Shown here: in pieces, positions 8,922-19,200 of the stretch
How positions within the stretch are numbered: the stretch's first letter is position 1
Layout: each line of letters starts with the position of its first letter
Source: JAQUGA01 sp038210985
GTDB lineage: Bacteria > Bacteroidota > Bacteroidia > Bacteroidales > WCHB1-69
Direction: 5' to 3'
Length of the DNA: 64,000 nucleotides
Assembly: GCA_038210985.1 (NCBI GenBank)
Contig: JBBQWB010000001.1
Location: 45,053 to 109,052, forward strand
Program-made: the position numbers and the translations under genes
Notes under the pieces: model-generated
Seen by the model: only the letters and a program-made list of their open reading frames with translations
What the model was told of the DNA's origin: nothing
Databases searched by the model: none

Positions 8922-11429
8922 TTACTTCTTTTTAGTTTTTTTAAAAGTTTTACGTTTTGAAGGTTTGTTTTCGGGAGCATTGGTAATTTCGATGCAGTCA
9001 TTGTAGGTTAAATCAGATGTAATGGAGCCTTTTGGAATTTTGAAATTTTGTTTGTTATAGCTAATATAAGGACCATATCTACCAGATAAGACTTTCATTT
9101 CTTCGTTTTCGGTAAATGTTTTAATAACGCCACTTAAGTTTGCTTTTTCTAATAATTCTAATACTTCCGAAAGTTCAATTTTTGAAATATCTGTACCACG
9201 AGGTAGGGAGCTGTTTTTATCGCCAATTTTTACAAAAGGACCATATTTTCCAGCAGCAACAAAAACTTCTTCGTTTTTATGTGTGCCTAATAATCTAGGT
9301 TCGCGTAGTTTTTCGGTAATTCTTTTTTGTGCAACAATTTCTTGAATTTCTTCGATGGTAATTTCCATTAAGTCTTTTTCCTTTGGAATTGTAAAGAAAG
9401 AGTTTTCAATTTTTGCATAAGGGCCAAAACGACCAATGCCAACAGACACGTCTTTATCGTCAATTTTACCAACAATTCGAGGTAGGTTAAATAATTCTAA
9501 AGCTTCTTCAAGATTTATGTTATTGATATTTTGTTCTTTTTTCATTTTAGCAAAAGTTGGCTTGTTTTCGTCGCTAACTTCACCTAATTGAATCATTGCA
9601 CCATAACGACCAAGTTTTGCATAAACATTTTTACCAGTTTTGGCATCTACACCAAGCAAGCGCTCGCCACTAGCTTTTTCGGAATTTGTGATTGCATCAA
9701 CTACTTGGATGTGAAATGGGGTATAAAACTTTTCAATCATTTTTTGCCACAATAAATCGCCAGAAGCAATTTCATCAAATTCTTTTTCAACGGATGCAGT
9801 AAAATTGTAATCTAAAATTTCTTTAAAATATTCAACTAAAAAATTATTAACAATGATTCCAATATCGGTAGGGAACATTTTCGATTTTTCGTATCCAGTT
9901 TTTTCCGATTTGAGTTCTTTTTTTATTGCTCCATTTTGTAGAATTAATACATGAAAATCTCGTGTAGTTCCTTGTCTGTCCTCTTTTAGAACGTATCCAC
10001 GTTTTTGGATGGTAGAAATGGTTGGAGCATAGGTTGAAGGACGACCAATTCCCAAGTCTTCAAGTTTTTTAACCAAACTAGCTTCGGTGTATCGTGGAGG
10101 ATGTTGAGAAAATTTTTGTTGAGCGGTTATTTTATCTGCAATAAGTTTTTCGCCAACTTTAACTTGAGGAAGTTGTTGTTCGTTTTTATCTTCTTCTTCG
10201 TCATCTTTTGATTCAAGATAAACTTTCAAGAATCCTTCAAATTTTATCACTTCACCAGTAGAAACAAATTTATTTTTATGGTTTGAAATATCAATGGTAA
10301 TATTTGTTTTTTCGAGCAAAGCATCGCTCATTTGCGAAGCAATAGTTCTTTTCCAAATTAAACTATATAATCTATTTAACGAAGCCTCTTTTTGAACTTC
10401 AGGATTGCTCATATAAGTTGGTCGAATAGCTTCGTGGGCTTCTTGAGCTCCTTTAATTTTGTTTGTAAATTTTCGCACTTTCGAATATTCCTCGCCAAAC
10501 ATGGAGGTAATTTCTTTTTTAGAAGCACCAATAGCTAAATCGGAAAGATTTAACGAATCGGTACGCATATAAGTAATTAATCCTTCTTCGTATAATTGCT
10601 GTGCAAGAGTCATGGTTCGCGACACCGAATATCCTAGTTTACGAGAGGCTTCTTGTTGCAGGGTGGAAGTGGTAAAAGGAGGGGCTGGAGAACGTTTAAC
10701 AGGACTTGTATTGATGTCGGAAATTTGATATTCGGAATTGAGACAGTTTGTTAAAAACTTTTCTGCTGTTTCTAAATCATCAAATTTTGTATCGAGTTCG
10801 GCTTTGATTGGAATAATTTCATTGTTTCGATGAATTAAAAAATCACCAACAATTCTGAAAACCGAATTAGTTTTAAAATTTTGGATTTCTTTTTCGCGTT
10901 CAACAATTAGGCGAACAGCAACCGACTGAACTCGACCGGCAGAAAGTGCGGGCTTAACTTTTCGCCACAACACTGGAGACAGTTCAAATCCAACAATGCG
11001 GTCGAGAACTCTACGTGCTTGTTGAGCATTTACCAAATCGAAATTAATGGAACGAGGATTTTCGACAGCATTTAATACTGCTCTTTCGGTAATTTCGTGA
11101 AAAGCGATACGCTTAATTTTTTCAATTGGAATACTTAAAGCTTCCATTAAGTGCCACGAAATTGCTTCCCCCTCTCTGTCCTCGTCCGTTGCAAGCCAAA
11201 CTACTTCGGCAGTTTTCGATAATTTCTTCAACTCGCTAATTATTTTAGTTTTATCAGATAAAACCTCATAGAGCGGTTCAAAGTTGTTTTTAATATCAAT
11301 GCCTATGTCTTTTGCTGGGAGGTCGCGAATGTGTCCCATACTTGATTTTACTACAAAGTCTTTTCCAAGATACTTCTCAATCGTTTTTGCTTTGGCCGGA
11401 GACTCCACAATTACTAAATTTTTGGCCAT
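8922..11429 (-). CDS. topA: DNA topoisomerase I (type IA)
   Basis: An 835-residue type IA topoisomerase that relaxes negative supercoils by passing one strand through a transient break. Seen: the Toprim domain with VESPAKAKTIEKYL (8-21) and the metal site DEDREGE (82-88), SAGRVQSVAVR (163-173), and the active-site tyrosine Tyr287 in LITYMRTDS. The C-terminus lacks the zinc-binding cysteines of the E. coli enzyme and has instead four glycine-rich repeats of the SGRYGPY type, then a Lys-rich tail. A -7 element TACGTTTG lies on the minus strand at 11466-11473, about 30 nt before the start codon. It heads a two-gene unit with the arginase-fold gene. Confidence 0.95.
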   Translation of the reverse strand: MAKNLVIVESPAKAKTIEKYLGKDFVVKSSMGHIRDLPAKDIGIDIKNNFEPLYEVLSDKTKIISELKKLSKTAEVVWLATDEDREGEAISWHLMEALSIPIEKIKRIAFHEITERAVLNAVENPRSINFDLVNAQQARRVLDRIVGFELSPVLWRKVKPALSAGRVQSVAVRLIVEREKEIQNFKTNSVFRIVGDFLIHRNNEIIPIKAELDTKFDDLETAEKFLTNCLNSEYQISDINTSPVKRSPAPPFTTSTLQQEASRKLGYSVSRTMTLAQQLYEEGLITYMRTDSLNLSDLAIGASKKEITSMFGEEYSKVRKFTNKIKGAQEAHEAIRPTYMSNPEVQKEASLNRLYSLIWKRTIASQMSDALLEKTNITIDISNHKNKFVSTGEVIKFEGFLKVYLESKDDEEEDKNEQQLPQVKVGEKLIADKITAQQKFSQHPPRYTEASLVKKLEDLGIGRPSTYAPTISTIQKRGYVLKEDRQGTTRDFHVLILQNGAIKKELKSEKTGYEKSKMFPTDIGIIVNNFLVEYFKEILDYNFTASVEKEFDEIASGDLLWQKMIEKFYTPFHIQVVDAITNSEKASGERLLGVDAKTGKNVYAKLGRYGAMIQLGEVSDENKPTFAKMKKEQNINNINLEEALELFNLPRIVGKIDDKDVSVGIGRFGPYAKIENSFFTIPKEKDLMEITIEEIQEIVAQKRITEKLREPRLLGTHKNEEVFVAAGKYGPFVKIGDKNSSLPRGTDISKIELSEVLELLEKANLSGVIKTFTENEEMKVLSGRYGPYISYNKQNFKIPKGSITSDLTYNDCIEITNAPENKPSKRKTFKKTKKK

Positions 11430-11556
11430 GTTTTATCTTATTTTATTGTTAATAGATTTAATTGACAAACGTACACAAAATTTTTCAAATAGTTTTTTTT
11501 CAAATTAACCCTTTATAATGTGCCGTATTTAATATTTTGCAAAAATAGAATTTTTT

Positions 11557-12363
11557 TTATCTATTTCGTTTTTTTAATGTTCTAATATTTTTTAATGGCA
11601 TATCAAAATTGTTAAATACAAATTTGTTTGAAATTTTTATGGATAAAACAACCGTGATTATGGAGGAAACTAAAATGGTAATCATAATCATTATTTGATA
11701 CTTAATGGCAACCATTGGATTGCTTCCACCTAAAATTTGTCCTGTCATCATTCCTGGAAGCGATATTAGGCCAACTACGGCAGTAGTAGCTATAATTGGA
11801 TTTAAAGATTTTGTTAAGGATTGTTTCATAAAAATTTTCAAGGCTTCTCCTTTGGTTGCTCCATTTGCTATCGAATATTTATAAAGAAGTTGCTCTTTTG
11901 TTAATAAGTCATAAAATGTATTTAGCGCAATGATATTGTTGGACAAACAATTTCCAATCATCATTCCGCTAATTGGTATTAAATATCGTGCTTCTAATAT
12001 GTAATCAATTCCAATTACGATTCCTAAAAAGTAAATATCTACAAAAAAAATACTAATTATTAAAGAGGAAAGTATTGGAATAATAAATAGTTTTCGATTA
12101 AGTTCACTTCGCTTAATTATTGTAAATGAGGCAATAAACAACATTATTATAACCCATATTATATTAACTAATGGATTATTTAGGTCGAATAGATATTCTA
12201 AATATAAGCCTACCAGCAAAAGTTGAATCGTCATTCGAGCAACGGCAATAAGAGTAGATTTTATTAAACCAGTTTGAAAAATCATTAATACATATATTGG
12301 AATAATCAATAATATATATCCAAGTGCTAAATCCAACCATGAAATATCCTGTGCAGCATTCAT
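11557..12363 (-). CDS. fetB: FetB-type ABC transporter permease
   Basis: A 268-residue polytopic membrane protein of the UPF0014/FetB (YbbM) family, with about seven hydrophobic segments (for example LALGYILLIIPIYVLMIF at the N-terminus and MIMITILVSSIITVVLSI near the end). The family hallmark is the cytoplasmic coupling segment YSIANGATKGEALKIFMKQSLTKSLNPIIATTAVVGLISLPGMMTGQ. In E. coli FetAB is an iron exporter that protects against peroxide stress; that role is inferred here. The start codon overlaps the fetA stop by one base, so the two are co-translated. Confidence 0.88.
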   Translation of the reverse strand: MNAAQDISWLDLALGYILLIIPIYVLMIFQTGLIKSTLIAVARMTIQLLLVGLYLEYLFDLNNPLVNIIWVIIMLFIASFTIIKRSELNRKLFIIPILSSLIISIFFVDIYFLGIVIGIDYILEARYLIPISGMMIGNCLSNNIIALNTFYDLLTKEQLLYKYSIANGATKGEALKIFMKQSLTKSLNPIIATTAVVGLISLPGMMTGQILGGSNPMVAIKYQIMIMITILVSSIITVVLSIKISNKFVFNNFDMPLKNIRTLKKRNR

Positions 12364-12995
12364 TATAAAGGAGGGTTAATTTTTGGTATTTGAATCGTTC
12401 TATCCATTCTGTTAATCCAACTGGCGTTATGAGTAGCCGATATTAAAGTTACCATTGGCAGCGAATCAATTAAATTTAGAACTGCCGATTGAGATTCTTC
12501 ATCTAAAGCCGACGATGGTTCGTCCATTAAAAGAATAGGCTTGTTTAATAACAATTGAGAAGCTAACGCAACCCTTTGCTTTTGTCCACCCGATATTTCA
12601 TCGATTTTTTTATATAAAATAGTGTCCTCTAATTTTAATTTATTGAAAATGTCTTCTACAACACTTTTTTGTGGATACAGTTTTTTGTTTTGAGCAAAAT
12701 TAAATGGATAATAAAAAAGATCTTCCACATATTCAAATCGCATGCTAATTTCTTGGGGTAACCAGCTAATTTGTTTTCGGATTTGACGAATGTTGGAAGA
12801 GTTTAATAATAAACTATTGATTTTAATTTCACCACTTTGTATTTCAACAAAACCTAAAATTGAATGGAGTATGGTTGATTTTCCAATTCCAGAAGGACCT
12901 GCAATGGCAATTTTTTCGCCTGTATTTACAAACATCGAAAAGTTTTCAATAACAGGTTTTTCAAAAGAAATGGATAAGTTTTTGATTTCAATCAT
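12363..12995 (-). CDS. fetA: FetA-type ABC transporter ATP-binding protein
   Basis: A 210-residue ATPase subunit. Seen: Walker A GPSGIGKS (33-40), Q-loop WLPQE (78-82), signature ISGGQKQR (134-141), Walker B ILLMDEP (154-160), and the switch histidine in SATHN (H189). It energises the neighbouring FetB permease in the inner membrane; in E. coli the pair exports iron. A -7 element (TACTTTTG, minus strand, 13001-13008) lies only six bases before the start codon, so the transcript may be leaderless or nearly so. The gene is divergent from the secreted nuclease-fold gene at 13128. Confidence 0.9.
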   Translation of the reverse strand: MIEIKNLSISFEKPVIENFSMFVNTGEKIAIAGPSGIGKSTILHSILGFVEIQSGEIKINSLLLNSSNIRQIRKQISWLPQEISMRFEYVEDLFYYPFNFAQNKKLYPQKSVVEDIFNKLKLEDTILYKKIDEISGGQKQRVALASQLLLNKPILLMDEPSSALDEESQSAVLNLIDSLPMVTLISATHNASWINRMDRTIQIPKINPPL

Positions 12996-13000
12996 GCCGA

Positions 13001-13008
13001 CAAAAGTA
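13001..13008 (-). promoter_or_regulatory. Promoter -7 element of fetAB
   Basis: TACTTTTG on the minus strand, an exact TAnnTTTG match. No clear -33 TTG is visible. The expected transcription start falls at or next to the fetA ATG (12993-12995). Confidence 0.45.
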
Positions 13009-13127
13009 CTTAGTTTTTGTAAATTTGTGAAATAGATATGCTTTTTATTGTTAATTAAGTTCTAATCTTTTCTAAAGAATCAATTTTAATGAACATTGTC
13101 AGTATTTTTGGAGAATATTTTAAAATC

Positions 13128-14429
13128 ATGAAAACAAGTAAGATAAACATAGTTATTAATATTTTCGTTTGGTTATTATTCATTTCATCTATTAGTGCCC
13201 AAGATACCTTAAAAATGATGCATTATAATTTAATGCAGTATTTGCAAAATCCTTATGGTGGATGTACTTCAGCAAACAATAGTTTAGATTTAAAAGATGC
13301 AAATTTAAAGATTATTATTCCCTACGCTAAACCCGACATAATTACCGTTAATGAAATAGGCGTTACCCAAGCACATGTTACCCGAATACTCAACAATGTA
13401 TTAAATGTTAATGGGGTAAATTATTGGAAAGCAGGGCAGTTGACAAGCCAATCGGGTGGCACCATTGCAAATATGATGTTTTATGATAGTCGCAAGTTAA
13501 CCCTCAAATCGAGTTCATCCGTTCCGACCTCCTATCGTGATTTTAATATTTATCGACTTTATTTTAACACCCCTGATTTAGAACAAGGAGATACTGTTTT
13601 TTTTGTGTCGATTGTGTGTCACCTAAAAGCAGGAACTACAGACACTGCTGCTAGATATACTATGATACAATCGTTGATGTCAAAATTAAATAGTTGGGGT
13701 GTTTCTGATAATTACGTTCTGTCGGGTGATTTTAATATTTATACATCCAATGAATCTTTTTATCAACTGCTTTTAAATTATCCAAATGCCGCAATACGTT
13801 TTTTCGATCCGATTAATACTCCTGGCAATTGGAATAATAACAGTCAATTTAAAAATGTGCACACTCAATCTACGCATACTGGTGGCGATTGTTTTTCGAC
13901 TGGAGGGATGGATGATAGGTTTGATCATATAATGGTGTCGTCTCAAGTATTAAATGGGTTTGAAAACGTAAAAGTGCTTCCATCAACGTATCATGCTTTG
14001 GGGCAAGATGGTAATAGATTTAATGGGTCAATCGTTTCACCAACAAATAATTCAATTCCAACCGAATTGGCAAATGCATTATATAATATGTCGGATCATT
14101 TACCAGTACTCGTAGATTTTTTGGTTTATTACACAAATGCTGGTATAGCTGGTAATTCAAAATCAAATATTGCGGATATTAAAACTCAAAATCCATTTGA
14201 AAATGAAATTAAATTGTTTATAAAGTCGCAGTTTTCTGAAAAACACACTTATTCATTAGTTGATTCGCGAGGAGTTTGCGTTACAAAAGGTGAATTTAAT
14301 TTTGAACCACCACGACAAGAAATAACTTTAGTTGTGCCAAAATTATCGAATGGAATATATTTTTTAAAAGTTGAATCAAAAACCTCGACATCGGTTTTAA
14401 AACTAATATATATTCAATCAAATAAGTGA
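13128..14429 (+). CDS. Secreted endonuclease/exonuclease/phosphatase-family protein with T9SS sorting domain
   Basis: A 433-residue exported protein. The signal peptide (MKTSKINIVINIFVWLLFISSISAQ) is followed by an EEP-fold domain: MHYNLMQYLQN, ITVNEIG (metal-binding Glu), LSGDFNIYTS (catalytic Asp and Asn) and the terminal MSDHLPVLVDF (Asp-His pair), so the metal and catalytic residues are kept. Residues from about 360 on form a T9SS type A sorting domain (NPFENEIKLFI to LKLIYIQ). Substrate may be DNA, RNA or a phosphodiester; it cannot be told. An ATG at 13089 is in frame, but the TATTTTTG -7 element at 13103-13110 lies between the two ATGs and only the second gives a signal peptide, so 13128 is the start. 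Confidence 0.85.
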   Translation: MKTSKINIVINIFVWLLFISSISAQDTLKMMHYNLMQYLQNPYGGCTSANNSLDLKDANLKIIIPYAKPDIITVNEIGVTQAHVTRILNNVLNVNGVNYWKAGQLTSQSGGTIANMMFYDSRKLTLKSSSSVPTSYRDFNIYRLYFNTPDLEQGDTVFFVSIVCHLKAGTTDTAARYTMIQSLMSKLNSWGVSDNYVLSGDFNIYTSNESFYQLLLNYPNAAIRFFDPINTPGNWNNNSQFKNVHTQSTHTGGDCFSTGGMDDRFDHIMVSSQVLNGFENVKVLPSTYHALGQDGNRFNGSIVSPTNNSIPTELANALYNMSDHLPVLVDFLVYYTNAGIAGNSKSNIADIKTQNPFENEIKLFIKSQFSEKHTYSLVDSRGVCVTKGEFNFEPPRQEITLVVPKLSNGIYFLKVESKTSTSVLKLIYIQSNK

Positions 14430-14476
14430 TAATTTTAGGAATGTTTTTTTTGTAATTAAATAAGACTAAAAAAACA

Positions 14477-14506
14477 TTTGTATTTTAAAATAATATTGTA
14501 TTTTTA
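14477..14506 (+). promoter_or_regulatory. Promoter of the universal stress protein gene
   Basis: TTTG at 14477-14480, 18 bp spacing, then TATTTTTA at 14499-14506, which matches TAnnTTTG except for the last base. The leader is about 30 nt. Confidence 0.45.
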
Positions 14507-14541
14507 CGGTTAATAATAAAACAACATAAAACCATACGAAT

Positions 14542-15390
14542 ATGAAAGGAATTATTGTCGGTACTGATTTTTCCGAATCGTCGATTAATGCTCTTAAGCA
14601 TGCCACAACAATTGCAGATAAAGCAAAGTGTGATATTACTCTAATTTGGGCACAAACTCCTGGTACGTCATTAGGGTTAATGTCAGATAATTTGGATGAA
14701 TACACACAATTGGCAAAAGATAATCTTCAAAGAATTGCAGATGATCATAAAACTTTAATGCCAAAAGGAACAAAAATAATAACAAAAATCATTTCAGGCA
14801 AAGTGTGTTCTGTTTTAGCTCATGAAGCTGAAGAAACTGGAGCCGATTTAGTTGTTGTTGGAGCACATGGTGTTTCGGGCGAAGAAGATTTTTTTATAGG
14901 TAACAATGCTTACAGAACTGTAATGTCTGTTAATTGTCCAGTATTAACAATTCGTAATCGAACCAAAGTTAGCAGAGCTTTAACCGATATTTTAGTTCCA
15001 ATTGATTTATCCGAGGAAACTAGACAAAAATTACCTATTGCAGTAAAATTTGCAAAATTATTTGCAGCAAAAATTCATGTTTTAGGACTTTATACTTCGC
15101 CAAATCAGGAAATACGACAACTAATAGATGCATACTTATATACTGTTGAACGTTATTTGAAAACTAAAAATGTTCGTTATCAAATATATAAACGCGAATC
15201 GTATCATATTACTCAAACAACCGTAGAATTTGCAAAAGAAATTGATGCAAACTTAATCGTAACAATGACCGAACAAAACTCTGATGTTTCTGGAATTTGG
15301 TTAGGAGCTCAGGCAAGAGAAATGGTAAACAACTGTTGTTTTCCTGTTTTAAGTGTTACTGCTACAGATGTTTATGGCAGTTTAAAATAA
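14542..15390 (+). CDS. Universal stress protein with two UspA domains
   Basis: A 282-residue cytoplasmic protein with two tandem Usp folds (about residues 1-140 and 148-280). Domain 1 begins GIIVGTDFSESSINALKHA and carries VVGAHGVSGEEDFFIGNNAYRTVM, close to the ATP-binding Gx2Gx9G(S/T) signature. Domain 2 begins TDILVPIDLSEETRQ and ends with a degenerate form of the loop (GIWLGAQAREMVNN). Such proteins bind ATP and help survival in starvation or oxidative stress. It is monocistronic, with its own promoter and a very strong terminator. Confidence 0.9.
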   Translation: MKGIIVGTDFSESSINALKHATTIADKAKCDITLIWAQTPGTSLGLMSDNLDEYTQLAKDNLQRIADDHKTLMPKGTKIITKIISGKVCSVLAHEAEETGADLVVVGAHGVSGEEDFFIGNNAYRTVMSVNCPVLTIRNRTKVSRALTDILVPIDLSEETRQKLPIAVKFAKLFAAKIHVLGLYTSPNQEIRQLIDAYLYTVERYLKTKNVRYQIYKRESYHITQTTVEFAKEIDANLIVTMTEQNSDVSGIWLGAQAREMVNNCCFPVLSVTATDVYGSLK

Positions 15391-15398
15391 AGTTTTTC

Positions 15399-15450
15399 AA
15401 TAATAAACAAAAGAGGCTTTAGTATTCTAAAGCCTCTTTTGTTTATTATT
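15399..15450. terminator. 24-bp perfect-stem bidirectional terminator
   Basis: Arms 15399-15422 and 15427-15450 pair perfectly over 24 bp around a TATT loop, with core AGAGGCTTTAG/CTAAAGCCTCT. The A-rich foot on the left and T-rich foot on the right allow use by the usp gene (plus) and probably by the pheS-DUF2723-NodB operon (minus) before the element at 15451 was inserted. Confidence 0.85.
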
Positions 15451-15645
15451 GGTGACTTCTAAAAATTGTTTTTTCATTGTTGCTTTTCAATTTTGAAATC
15501 TTCATCCCGATTAATATTTTGTTGAATTTCAACGCCTTTCATCTTTATGCTTAGTGTCTAAAATAGCGTTGAAAACTTACAAAATCTAAATCGGGACTGC
15601 GAAAAATCTTAATCACCTCAAAAAATCTAATTTTTAGAAGCCCCC
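15451..15645. mobile_element. Palindromic MITE-like element with target duplication
   Basis: The ends are 17-bp imperfect inverted repeats: GGTGACTTCTAAAAATT at 15451-15467 and its counterpart at 15629-15645 (15 of 17 match). Directly outside lie two copies of TATTATT (15444-15450 and 15646-15652), a candidate 7-bp target duplication. Inside, further inverted pairs (TCCCGATT/AATCGGGA, TTTTGT/ACAAAA, TTTCAACG/CGTTGAAA) let the whole 195 bp fold back on itself. There is no transposase, so it would be a non-autonomous element. It sits between the usp terminator and the stop codon of the NodB gene. The AT-rich target means a chance 7-bp match is possible, but the long nested palindrome supports the call. 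Confidence 0.65.
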
Positions 15646-15650
15646 TATTA

Positions 15651-16280
15651 TTAATTCAAACCTTCGCTTATTGTTTTAAAGATATATCCTTTTGATTGAC
15701 AAAAATCGATAAATAGAGGCAAGGCATAAAGTAAGTTTTTTTGAGATTTAATATTATCATGAAAAACTACAATGTTGCCAGGTTTAACTTCTAAACTCAG
15801 CGATAAACACTCTTCGGGACTAACGTTTTTGTCAAAATCGTAGGTTAAAATCGACCACATAATTATCTTGAATCTTTTTTTTAAACAATTTGCTTGACCT
15901 AATGATGTTTTTCCATAAGGTGGTCGAAAGAGTTTTGTTTTAATTAGCTTAGAAGCTTTGAGTACATTTTTTAAATAAGAAATAGTGGATGAATCCCAGC
16001 CTTTTAAGTGGTTGTATGTGTGATTGCCAACTTCATGTCCGGCATTTATTATTTGTTGATATAACTCAGGTTGTTTAATAATATTTTCACCAACAATAAA
16101 AAAGCTAGCTTTAATATTTTTTTCAGTTAAAATATTCAGAATTTTTTGAGTTAATTCCTGAGTTGGACCGTCATCAAAAGTTAAATAGATAGCATTATCA
16201 ATTGGAGATAATTTCCAAATAAAATAGTTTGGCAAAAAATATTTTGCATATTTAGACGAGCCAGCAAGCAAAGGTTTCAA
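15651..16280 (-). CDS. NodB-type polysaccharide deacetylase
   Basis: A 209-residue deacetylase of carbohydrate esterase family 4, which removes acetyl groups from N-acetylated sugars such as peptidoglycan or poly-GlcNAc. All catalytic motifs are present: TFDDGP (Asp36-Asp37), HTYNH (His87 and His91, zinc ligands with Asp37), RPPYG (Arg119), WSILTYDFD and VFHDN (His174). There is no ATG before the catalytic domain; the frame opens just after an in-frame stop and the only sensible start is the TTG at 16278-16280, 9 bp after the stop of the upstream gene. No signal peptide is visible. The gene is the last of the pheS operon; its stop codon overlaps the target duplication of the MITE-like element. 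Confidence 0.88.
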   Translation of the reverse strand: MKPLLAGSSKYAKYFLPNYFIWKLSPIDNAIYLTFDDGPTQELTQKILNILTEKNIKASFFIVGENIIKQPELYQQIINAGHEVGNHTYNHLKGWDSSTISYLKNVLKASKLIKTKLFRPPYGKTSLGQANCLKKRFKIIMWSILTYDFDKNVSPEECLSLSLEVKPGNIVVFHDNIKSQKNLLYALPLFIDFCQSKGYIFKTISEGLN

Positions 16281-16289
16281 ATCAAAAAC

Positions 16290-19200
16290 TTATCTGGTTT
16301 TACCTTTGTTTAGATTCCATTCCGAATAACTCATCTCAAATATAGAATCTGCCTGTTTTTTAATAGCAACGGCTTTGTAGGTTTCGGCTATTTGAGACAA
16401 ACGTTGAAGGATTCCTAAGTTTTGTTGAATTTCACGATCCACCATTGAAGCAAAATTTCCTTTAAATTTAAAATAATAGGTTAACTCTGTATCGCAAATT
16501 TTGATTAAAGTTTCCATTATTTTTTGTCCTTTAGCAATTGCAGCAGGTGTACCAATTCGATAATAAGCTTCGGCAAAAGGTAAATTAAAGTAATTATATG
16601 GTACTAAATTGTTAGGCATTGTCTCTTCTGCTCTATCCAAAACTTTTAATGCCGAATCCATTTTGTTTTCGGTAACTAAGGTATTAGCTAATCTTCCAAA
16701 AATAGTTCGAATGGTCATAGTTAATCTAATATTGTCTTCGCTTAAATAAACTCTTGAATCGTTTAATCCGCCCCAAGTAAATTTATTCATTACATTATTG
16801 TAAAGAATATCGGTGTTTATTCTGCCTAAAGACAAATCTTCGCCAGGGACATCGTTTTTAATTGGAACTAATCGGTAAGCCAATCCTTCGAGTTGGAAAT
16901 ATTTTTCCAATCCAAAATATGCATCATTTCCAGTAGTTACAGCAAAATAAACAGGTCTATCCCAGTTAAAATTAGCCAAAATATCCATCATGGCAATCAT
17001 GTTTTTTTGCAGAATGCCATCGGAAATTTCCCATTCAATATTTTTTACAATTAAGTTTGCCTGATTTGCTGAAACAGTGCCATTTTTAATAACTTTTGCC
17101 GAATCGACAGGTAAAATAAATTTATTGGTAGGAATAAAATTCATTTCCTTTTGGTTGCTAAAACGTACTCGTTTTGAATCGGTTAAGATGTCGTTTACGA
17201 CAAGTTTAATATTCATGTAGCTGTCACCTTGAGGTATTACATACATGTAGTCGCGAGTTCCTTGTTTGTACAAATCTTTGGTCATTTGCATTGGAAGTGG
17301 AGCCGAATTGTATGCTTTGCGTTTCATTTGGTCGATGTACCAATCGGTATTTAAAAGGCTTAAATTACAAACTCTTACATCGGTTCTAACGCCTTCAACC
17401 TCTTGTGCGTACCACAAAGGGAATGTGTCGTTATCGCCATTTGTAAAAATAATTGCATTTGGTTCACACGAATTAAGATAGTTCGAAGCAATTGCCAAAA
17501 CGGTATAACGATTGGAGCGATTGTGGTCGTCCCAATTTTGATTTGCCATTAATGCAGGAACCAAAATTAGTGTAAGAACTACACTCGAAATTGCGGTTAC
17601 TGTTGGGTTAATATATTTTTTCAACAAATCATAAATGGCATAAGTGCCGAATCCAATCCACATTGCAAACGCATAAAACGAGGCAGCGAAAGCATAATCT
17701 CGCTCACGAGGTTGATATGCGTACATATTCAGATATACTGTAATTGCAAGTCCTGTCATAAAAAATAAAAGGGTAACAACCACCGCATCTTTTGAATGTC
17801 GATAGTAATGAAAAAACAGACCGATTAAACCCAAAAGGAGTGGTAAGAAAAAGTAAGTGTTTCTACCTTTACTTTTCAAACTATCTGGAATATTCTTTTG
17901 AGGGCCGACTCTCATTTCATCAATAAAATCAATACCACTAATCCAGCTTCCGTTTAAGATATCGCCGTATCCTTGCTGATCATTTTGACGACCCGCAAAA
18001 TTCCACATAAAATATCTCAAGTACATGTACCCAATTTGATAATCTTTAAAAAACTTGAGATTTTGCCCCATAGTGGGGATTATACGATTGTTTGGATCGT
18101 TTTTTATACCAGCCCAATCTTTATAATATGTTGCATGCTGGCTTTGTTGGTTGCTCCACATTCGAGGGAAAATAGTACAATATCGAGGATCGTATTTTGG
18201 AATCGAAGATTTTCTATCATCCGAAACAACATATTTTCCTGTTTTTTTATCTTTTACATAAAATGGATTTCCGTCATCAAAACCTACTGCTTGAGCATTG
18301 TAATACTGACCCGAAAAGAGTGGTGTAGATCCATATTGCTCACGATTTAAGTATGCCAACAATCCTACTGCATCTTCGGGATTGTTTTCATCAATTGGAG
18401 TATTTGCATTTGAACGAATGATAAGAACAGCAAAGGTTGAATATCCAATTAAAATAAATGAAAACGCTAAGATAATTGTATTCCAAACTGGTTGTAATTT
18501 CTTTTTAGTATAATATAAACCGAAGATTATACCACCAATTATCAACGAAAAATAGAATATAGTACCACTGTTAAATGGAAGTCCTAATGTGTTTACAAAG
18601 GTTATTTCAAAGAAACCCGAAAGTTTAACAATCCAAGGAATAATTCCAAACAGGATTCCAGCAAGAATTACAATACTTAATAAGAAAGCCAAAATTCCAC
18701 CTTTCCATGTAGGAGTATGGTTTTTGAAATAATATACAAAAACAATAGCTGGAACAGTAAGAAGATTTAGTAAGTGGACACCAATTGAAAGCCCAATCAT
18801 ATATGCAATAAGGACTAGCCACCTCAAGGAGTCTTTTTCATCGCCAACTTGTTCCCACTTAAGAATCATCCAAAAAACTAAAGCCGTAAAGAATGATGAC
18901 ATTGCATAAACTTCACCTTCGACCGCCGAAAACCAAAAAGTGTCCGAAAAAGTATAAGCTAACGAACCAACTAAAGCACTGCCTAGAATTGCAATTGTTT
19001 TATGAGTACTAAGAACTTTGTCTTTTAAAAGGGCTAATTTTTCAATCAGCATAGTTAACGACCAAAACATTAACGCAATTGTCATTCCCGAAAATAGAGC
19101 AGACATAACATTAACATACCAAGCAACTTTGGTAACATCATTACCAGCTAGCAAGGAAAACATTTTGCCAATTAACTGGAAAGTAGGAGCACCTGGTGGG

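Noticed and set aside
13089..13127. Upstream ATG of the EEP-fold gene
   Set aside because: A -7 element lies between the two ATGs, and the signal peptide begins only at 13128.
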